Source: Polaribacter cellanae
GTDB taxonomy: Bacteria; Bacteroidota; Bacteroidia; Flavobacteriales; Flavobacteriaceae
NCBI RefSeq assembly: GCF_017569185.1
Contig: NZ_CP071869.1
Location: forward strand, 1-64,000
DNA: 64,000 nt
Reading direction: 5' to 3'
Position numbers and translations under genes: made by a program. Under the pieces are notes generated by a model. It saw only the letters and a list, made by a program, of their open reading frames with translations, had not been told where the DNA came from and did no database searches. Of this stretch, positions 59,606 to 64,000 are shown piece after piece. Position 1 is the stretch's first letter. Every line of letters starts with the position of its first letter.

Positions 59606-60379
59606 TTAAGAAAATAATTTATCCATTTTTTCTTTTTCTTCTTCAGCCAAAGCAGCATCTACTAAGATACGTCCACTATGTTCGTCTATTGTAATTTTCT
59701 TTCTGTTTGCAATCTCTAATTGAACCTGAGGAGGAATTGTAAAGTAAGAACCTCCAGAAGCTCCACGTTCGATAGCAACAACAGCCAAACCATTTTTTAC
59801 TTTGTTTCTAATTCTATTATAAGCTTTAAATAAATGCTCATCTAAAGATTTAGAAAACTCTTCCGATTTTTCAGTTAAAAGTTTCTCCTCTTTTTCAGTT
59901 TCTTTTAAGATAGCATCTAACTCCGCTTTTTTATGAGCTAAATGTTGCTCTTGCTTTGCTAATTTTTCTTTAGTAGCATCGATTATTTCGTTTTTCTGCG
60001 CAATTTTAGCTTTGTATTCGTTAATTCTTTTCTCCGCTAATTGAATTTCTAAATCTTGATATTCAATTTCTTTAGATAAAGAATCGAACTCTCTATTATT
60101 TCTAACATTTTTTTGTTGCTCGTCGTATTTTTTCATTAACGCTTTAGAGTCTTCAATCGCCTGTTTTTTATTGTTAATTTCTGTCTCTAAGTTTGCAGCA
60201 TCTTCTGCTAAATTAGAAATACGCGTATTTAAGCCGGCAACTTCATCTTCTAAATCTTCCACTTCTAAAGGTAATTCACCTCTAACGTTTCTAATTTCGT
60301 CAATTCTAGAGTCTATTAATTGTAAGTCATACAATGCTCTTAATTTTTGTTCAACCGAAACTTCTTTCTTCTTTGCCAT
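59606..60379 (-). CDS. Coiled-coil protein of the zinc-ribbon (DUF164-type) family, without its zinc ligands
   Basis: This 257-aa protein has a long coiled coil (about 15-185) followed by the terminal module. Family members carry a CxxC pair in ACGGC and a second in xCEHCGRI. Here these read ASGGS (207-211) and IDEHSGRI (231-238), so all four Cys are replaced. The fold may persist without zinc. It lies 2 bases behind the Nif3 gene in one operon. Confidence 0.85.
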   Translation of the reverse strand: MAKKKEVSVEQKLRALYDLQLIDSRIDEIRNVRGELPLEVEDLEDEVAGLNTRISNLAEDAANLETEINNKKQAIEDSKALMKKYDEQQKNVRNNREFDSLSKEIEYQDLEIQLAEKRINEYKAKIAQKNEIIDATKEKLAKQEQHLAHKKAELDAILKETEKEEKLLTEKSEEFSKSLDEHLFKAYNRIRNKVKNGLAVVAIERGASGGSYFTIPPQVQLEIANRKKITIDEHSGRILVDAALAEEEKEKMDKLFS

Positions 60380-60381
60380 GT

Positions 60382-61476
60382 TTATAGGTAATAAATAGGA
60401 TTTGTACTTTTTTCTGATAAAATGATTGCAAAATTAGTGAATTTTTTCGTAAGATAATCAACCAAAAGGTTTTTTGTAAACTGTTCGCTTTCATAATGCC
60501 CAATATCGGCTAATAAAATACGATTTTCTGCCTTAAAAAACTCGTGATATTTAAAGTCTGCACTCACATAAGCATCTGCACCTGCTCTTTTTGCATTAGA
60601 AATTGCAAAACTTCCAGAACCGCCTAAAACAGCGACTTTTTTTACTTTTTTACGGATAAAATTAGAGTGTCTCACACAATCGGTTTTCATGGTTTGCTTT
60701 AAAAACAGTAAAAAATCTTTTTCTTCCATTGCAGAAGGAAGCTCGCCAACCATTCCCATGCCAATATCTTGGTATGTATTTTCTGTGGCAGATAAATAAT
60801 AGGCTATTTCTTCGTAAAAAGTACATTTTTGTAGCGCATTTAAAATAGCACTTTCATTTTTAGCTTCAAAAATAACAGAAACCTGTGTTTCTTCATTTGC
60901 TTCCAATTTTCCTTTTTCGCCAACTACAGGATTCGAACCTTCATTTCCTCTAAACGTTCCAATGCCTTCAACATTAAAAGAACATTGGTTGTAATTACCA
61001 ATATTTCCTGCGCCAGCATTAAAAAGTACTTTTCTTAATTCTTCTGCATTTTCTTTTGGCGCAAAAGTGGTTAGTTTTTTTAGAATTCCTTTTTTGGGGA
61101 TTAAGATTTTAGTGTTTGTTAAACCTAAAACTTTACACATTTTTGCAGAAACTCCATTTTTAGAATTGTCTAAAGCTGTGTGTGTCGCATAAATTGCAAT
61201 ATTATTTTTAATGGCTTTTAAAACCACTCTTTCTACATAAGAATTGCCATTAAATTTTTTCATACCTCCAAAAATAATTGGATGAAAACTTACAATTAAA
61301 TTACACTTTTTCGCAATTGCTTCTTCTACAGTTTCCTCTAAAGTGTCTAATGTTACTAAGATTCCAGAAACTTCTGTGTTGTAATTTCCAATTAACAAAC
61401 CAACATTGTCAAAATCTTCGGCATATTGCAAAGGCGCTAATTCTTCCAAATAATTTGTAACTTCTTTTATCTTCAT
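60382..61476 (-). CDS. Nif3-like dinuclear metal center protein
   Basis: This 364-aa protein shows FDNVGLLIG, VSFHPIIFGGMKKF (metal-binding His), YATHTALDN, and in the C-terminal part GHYESEQF. The middle insertion (about 130-230) matches the long YqfO form. The family is also called GTP cyclohydrolase I type 2-like, but the cellular function is unsettled. Confidence 0.94.
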   Translation of the reverse strand: MKIKEVTNYLEELAPLQYAEDFDNVGLLIGNYNTEVSGILVTLDTLEETVEEAIAKKCNLIVSFHPIIFGGMKKFNGNSYVERVVLKAIKNNIAIYATHTALDNSKNGVSAKMCKVLGLTNTKILIPKKGILKKLTTFAPKENAEELRKVLFNAGAGNIGNYNQCSFNVEGIGTFRGNEGSNPVVGEKGKLEANEETQVSVIFEAKNESAILNALQKCTFYEEIAYYLSATENTYQDIGMGMVGELPSAMEEKDFLLFLKQTMKTDCVRHSNFIRKKVKKVAVLGGSGSFAISNAKRAGADAYVSADFKYHEFFKAENRILLADIGHYESEQFTKNLLVDYLTKKFTNFAIILSEKSTNPIYYL

Positions 61477-61530
61477 TTTAATCTCTTTATCTTAAAACCA
61501 AAGTTACCATTTTTATGTATTTTTACAGCA

Positions 61531-62547
61531 ATGAAACTACTTAGATTTTTATTGTTTCCTTTTGCGATTATTTACGACTTGGTTACGAGAATTCGTAACT
61601 ATTTTTTTGATGTTGGTATTTTTAAAGAAACTGTCTTTAAAATACCTGTAATTGTGGTTGGTAATTTAAGTGTTGGTGGAACAGGAAAAACGCCGCAAAT
61701 AGAATATTTAATACGATTATTAAAAAAGAAGTATAAAACTGGGGTTTTAAGCAGAGGGTATAAACGCAAAACAACAGGTTATGTATTGCTTAATAATTCG
61801 CATTCTGCAGAAGATGTTGGTGATGAACCTTTGCAGTATTTTAATAAATTTAAGAATATAGATATTGCTGTAGATGCAAATAGGATAAAAGGTATTGGTC
61901 GTTTAATTGCAGATAATAATGCTGAAGTTATTTTGTTAGACGATGCTTTTCAGCATAGAAAAGTAAAAGGAAGTTTCTATATACTACTTACAAAATTTGA
62001 TGATTTATTTGTAGATGATTTTTTACTGCCGACAGGAAATTTAAGAGAAAGTAGCAGTGGAGCAAAAAGAGCAGATGTAATCTTGGTTACAAAATGTCCA
62101 AATAATTTAAATGTTTACGAGCAAGAAAGAATTAAAGAAAAACTAAGTATTTATAACAAACCAGTTTTTTTTACAACGATTACATATGCAGGTACACTTT
62201 CTGGAAGCACAATTATTTCTATGGAAGAATTAAAAAACTATGAAGTTTTATTAATTACTGGAATTGCGAACCCAAAACCTTTAGAAGATTTTTTAAAAAG
62301 TGAACGAATTTGTTTTCGTCATTTAAAATACCCAGATCATCATCATTTTTCGAATCGTGAAATTAAAGATATACATCGAAGATTTGAAGAAATTACTTCA
62401 GTAAAAAAAATAATTCTTACTACCGAAAAAGACTATGTAAGGTTGGTAGATAAGATAAATAATTTGTATTATTTACCTATAGAAACTTCTTTTTTAAATA
62501 ATGAAAATGAAATGTTTAATAAAATAATTAGTAATTATTTAGCATAA
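61531..62547 (+). CDS. lpxK: Tetraacyldisaccharide 4'-kinase
   Basis: This 338-aa inner-membrane kinase of lipid A synthesis has an N-terminal membrane-associated helix, the P-loop GNLSVGGTGKTP (44-55), LSRGYKRK, DDAFQHRKV and KYPDHHHFSNREI. It phosphorylates the lipid A disaccharide at 4'. It is divergent from the Nif3 gene. Confidence 0.96.
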   Translation: MKLLRFLLFPFAIIYDLVTRIRNYFFDVGIFKETVFKIPVIVVGNLSVGGTGKTPQIEYLIRLLKKKYKTGVLSRGYKRKTTGYVLLNNSHSAEDVGDEPLQYFNKFKNIDIAVDANRIKGIGRLIADNNAEVILLDDAFQHRKVKGSFYILLTKFDDLFVDDFLLPTGNLRESSSGAKRADVILVTKCPNNLNVYEQERIKEKLSIYNKPVFFTTITYAGTLSGSTIISMEELKNYEVLLITGIANPKPLEDFLKSERICFRHLKYPDHHHFSNREIKDIHRRFEEITSVKKIILTTEKDYVRLVDKINNLYYLPIETSFLNNENEMFNKIISNYLA

Positions 62548-62584
62548 GTTCGATACACGCTAATTAACCATTTTTTTTTTTGAA

Positions 62585-62675
62585 AATCAAATGTCATTAG
62601 GATGATGCAGGAAGAGAGGAGTCTTGCAAATTGTAGTTATAAATTATAAGATTTCTCCTATCGCTGAAATGAAAT
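62585..62675. repeat. Decayed copy of a dispersed inverted repeat
   Basis: GTCATTAGGATGATGCAGGA at one end and CTCCTATCGCTGAAATGA at the other resemble the paired ends of the GTCATTTCG...CGAAATGAC repeats common in flavobacterial intergenic DNA. Many positions differ, so this is tentative. Confidence 0.35.
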
Positions 62676-62913
62676 TTAATATAAACAACTGTTTGTTAGT
62701 GAGTTAAATTAAAATCATTTCTTAACTTAAACACGTTTTATTTAGGCACATTCAGAAAATAGGTTATTTTTAAAAATGCAGCTAAAATTGCGGGCATAAT
62801 TATTTAAATTCTACCCTCAATTTTTGTTTTAAAGCTGTTTTAAGGGTTCAGTTTCTTAAAAATTTCCCAACAAGACATACCTCTCCCATAAAACTATATT
62901 CAATGCTTCAAAT
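62676..62913. other. Gene-free region, probable left end of an insertion sequence
   Basis: No gene is visible. The IS terminal repeat should lie here, but cannot be defined because the other end is outside the window. Confidence 0.35.
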
Positions 62914-64000
62914 TTAGGCTACTTGTTGTGCTGTTTTAGCTATTTTTCTTCGGCCAATTTCAAGAGCATTCCCTGTGTGTATTCCAAAGAATATCCATAG
63001 AATTTCATTCTTTTTAGTTTTGGCTTTTATTTTTCGTAAGTGATAATATTCTTTATCCTTTCCAAAAGAACCTTCTAATCTTGTAGCTCTTTCTTTTGCG
63101 ATAATAGCTCTAAGTTGCTTTTTTTCTTTATGATTTTTCGGCTTTTTTCCCTTGGGGATAAAGTCTGTTTCTATGTTCTTAGAACTACAGTGTTTTCTAT
63201 TTTTATTGGTGGCATAAATTTTATCTGCTCCAGCTATTTTTACTTTTTTTCGAGTTAATCCTTGTGCTTTTTGGACTGTTTGAATAAAACGATTTCCTTC
63301 ATGAAATGCATTAAAGTTAATATGTTCGATAAAGCTAATTCCATCAATTTGAACTTTGTTAACTTTTGCTCCAAATTCAACAGGTTTTACTTCCTTTCCT
63401 CGAACAATAGGACGAATATAATCCTTTTGAATGCTTACAATTCTATCTTTGATTTTTTCTCCTGTATCAAAATGATCTTTTTGTTGTTTGTAAATCCTTT
63501 GAATTGTATTTATTCGCTTATAATACAAAGCTATAAACTCAATATTGTGATTTTCTGACAACTTTTTTTCAAAGTTGATAAATTTACTTAACAGATTGAG
63601 TAAACCTCGGGTTAATGAAATACGTTTCGACTTGGTTTTTCTTCGCATTTTACTAAATCCTTGATAACGTTTTTTCCACTTGATATATTTACTTCTAATC
63701 ATTTTAACCCCTAATATAGAGCAGGTTTTACGTAATTGATTGTACAACCAATGAACCGACTCCCAAAGTAATTTTTGGATGCTAGGGTAACGAACTTCAC
63801 TTTCATAACAAGTAGCATCCATTACAATTTGATTGGGGTTTTCAATTTCGTTTTTCCAAGAGTTGAATAGAATTTTTTCTATGGAATTAATATCGAGTTT
63901 CTCTGCTAATTCACAACGTATTTGGCTCACTATTTTATAGTTTGTTAAGCGTTCAAAACCTAGTTCTATATCACAGAAAAATTGATAGTCTAAATTCGAG
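62914..64000 (-). CDS. IS5/IS1182-like DDE transposase, partial at the right edge
   Basis: The gene runs off the window. The frame stays open upstream of the GTG at 63930 through LDYQFFCDIELGFERL to the window end, so the true start is outside. Visible DDE features are VMDATCYESEVRYPS (first Asp), AGADKIYATNKNRK (second Asp) and RATRLEGSFGKDKEYYHL (Glu). It is the only insertion sequence in the window. Confidence 0.85.
   Translation of the reverse strand, partial: SNLDYQFFCDIELGFERLTNYKIVSQIRCELAEKLDINSIEKILFNSWKNEIENPNQIVMDATCYESEVRYPSIQKLLWESVHWLYNQLRKTCSILGVKMIRSKYIKWKKRYQGFSKMRRKTKSKRISLTRGLLNLLSKFINFEKKLSENHNIEFIALYYKRINTIQRIYKQQKDHFDTGEKIKDRIVSIQKDYIRPIVRGKEVKPVEFGAKVNKVQIDGISFIEHINFNAFHEGNRFIQTVQKAQGLTRKKVKIAGADKIYATNKNRKHCSSKNIETDFIPKGKKPKNHKEKKQLRAIIAKERATRLEGSFGKDKEYYHLRKIKAKTKKNEILWIFFGIHTGNALEIGRRKIAKTAQQVA

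Overview
The window looks like the start of the chromosome of a marine member of the Flavobacteriaceae (Bacteroidota), close to Polaribacter or Tenacibaculum in style. I infer this from the low G+C, the dnaA start codon at base 1, Bacteroidota-type promoter elements (TAnnTTTG), TonB receptors with N-terminal carboxypeptidase-like domains, tandem DUF368 genes, DUF6952, DUF2279, DUF349 and RsmI-like families, and typical flavobacterial palindromic intergenic repeats.

Layout. 1-4.5 kb: dnaA, a low-molecular-weight phosphatase, an RsmI-like methylase, a lysozyme-like protein and a DUF2279 protein, then a frameshifted acetyltransferase. 5.3-20.3 kb: an accessory island that looks less AT-rich than its surroundings. 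20.4-29 kb: housekeeping and transport genes (SAM hydrolase, PhoH, PurC, FabV, TerC, TSUP), ending in a gap with decayed AraC and integrase fragments beside a tRNA-Pro gene. 29.9-37 kb: PQQ-type sugar dehydrogenase plus cytochrome c, thioredoxin reductase, a J-domain protein, an unusual HTH/membrane/beta-lactamase fusion and an M28 peptidase. 37.4-44 kb: a fatty-acid beta-oxidation operon behind a MarR regulator, interrupted by a four-helix-bundle gene flanked by direct repeats. 44.1-49.4 kb: ABC exporter, MscS channel, frameshifted outer-membrane protein and an NtrC-type regulator. 49.7-53.5 kb: peroxide defence (KatG; peroxiredoxin-thioredoxin-DUF6952). 53.5-62.5 kb: SGNH hydrolase, two DUF368 proteins, AroE, DUF349, coiled-coil protein, Nif3 and LpxK. 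The right edge is a transposase cut by the window end.

The most interesting region is 5.3-20.3 kb. A previously uncalled 35-residue peptide (6108-6215) ends in a Cys-rich tail (CSNCGHCSNTL). It lies directly before a strong 28-base hairpin and then two unusual proteins. One has a WH...HH motif resembling the bacterial glycine-rich-domain-protein-like family. The other ends in what may be a PqqD-like peptide-recognition domain. Downstream, with almost no gaps, follow a TonB receptor, a DUF4374 lipoprotein, an ABC exporter with two DUF3526-like permeases, and a MATE exporter. This order (precursor peptide, attenuator hairpin, possible modifying proteins, importer, exporters) is what a ribosomally made metal-binding peptide system would look like, but without the known methanobactin enzymes. 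Two paralogous small membrane proteins with an HCxxC motif bracket the island and share a nearly identical 50-base promoter. The function is inference; the gene order and motifs are read directly from the sequence.

Several genes are broken by single-base changes: a GNAT acetyltransferase near 4880, a gene with an A8 run at 26173-26180, and an outer-membrane protein near 48095.
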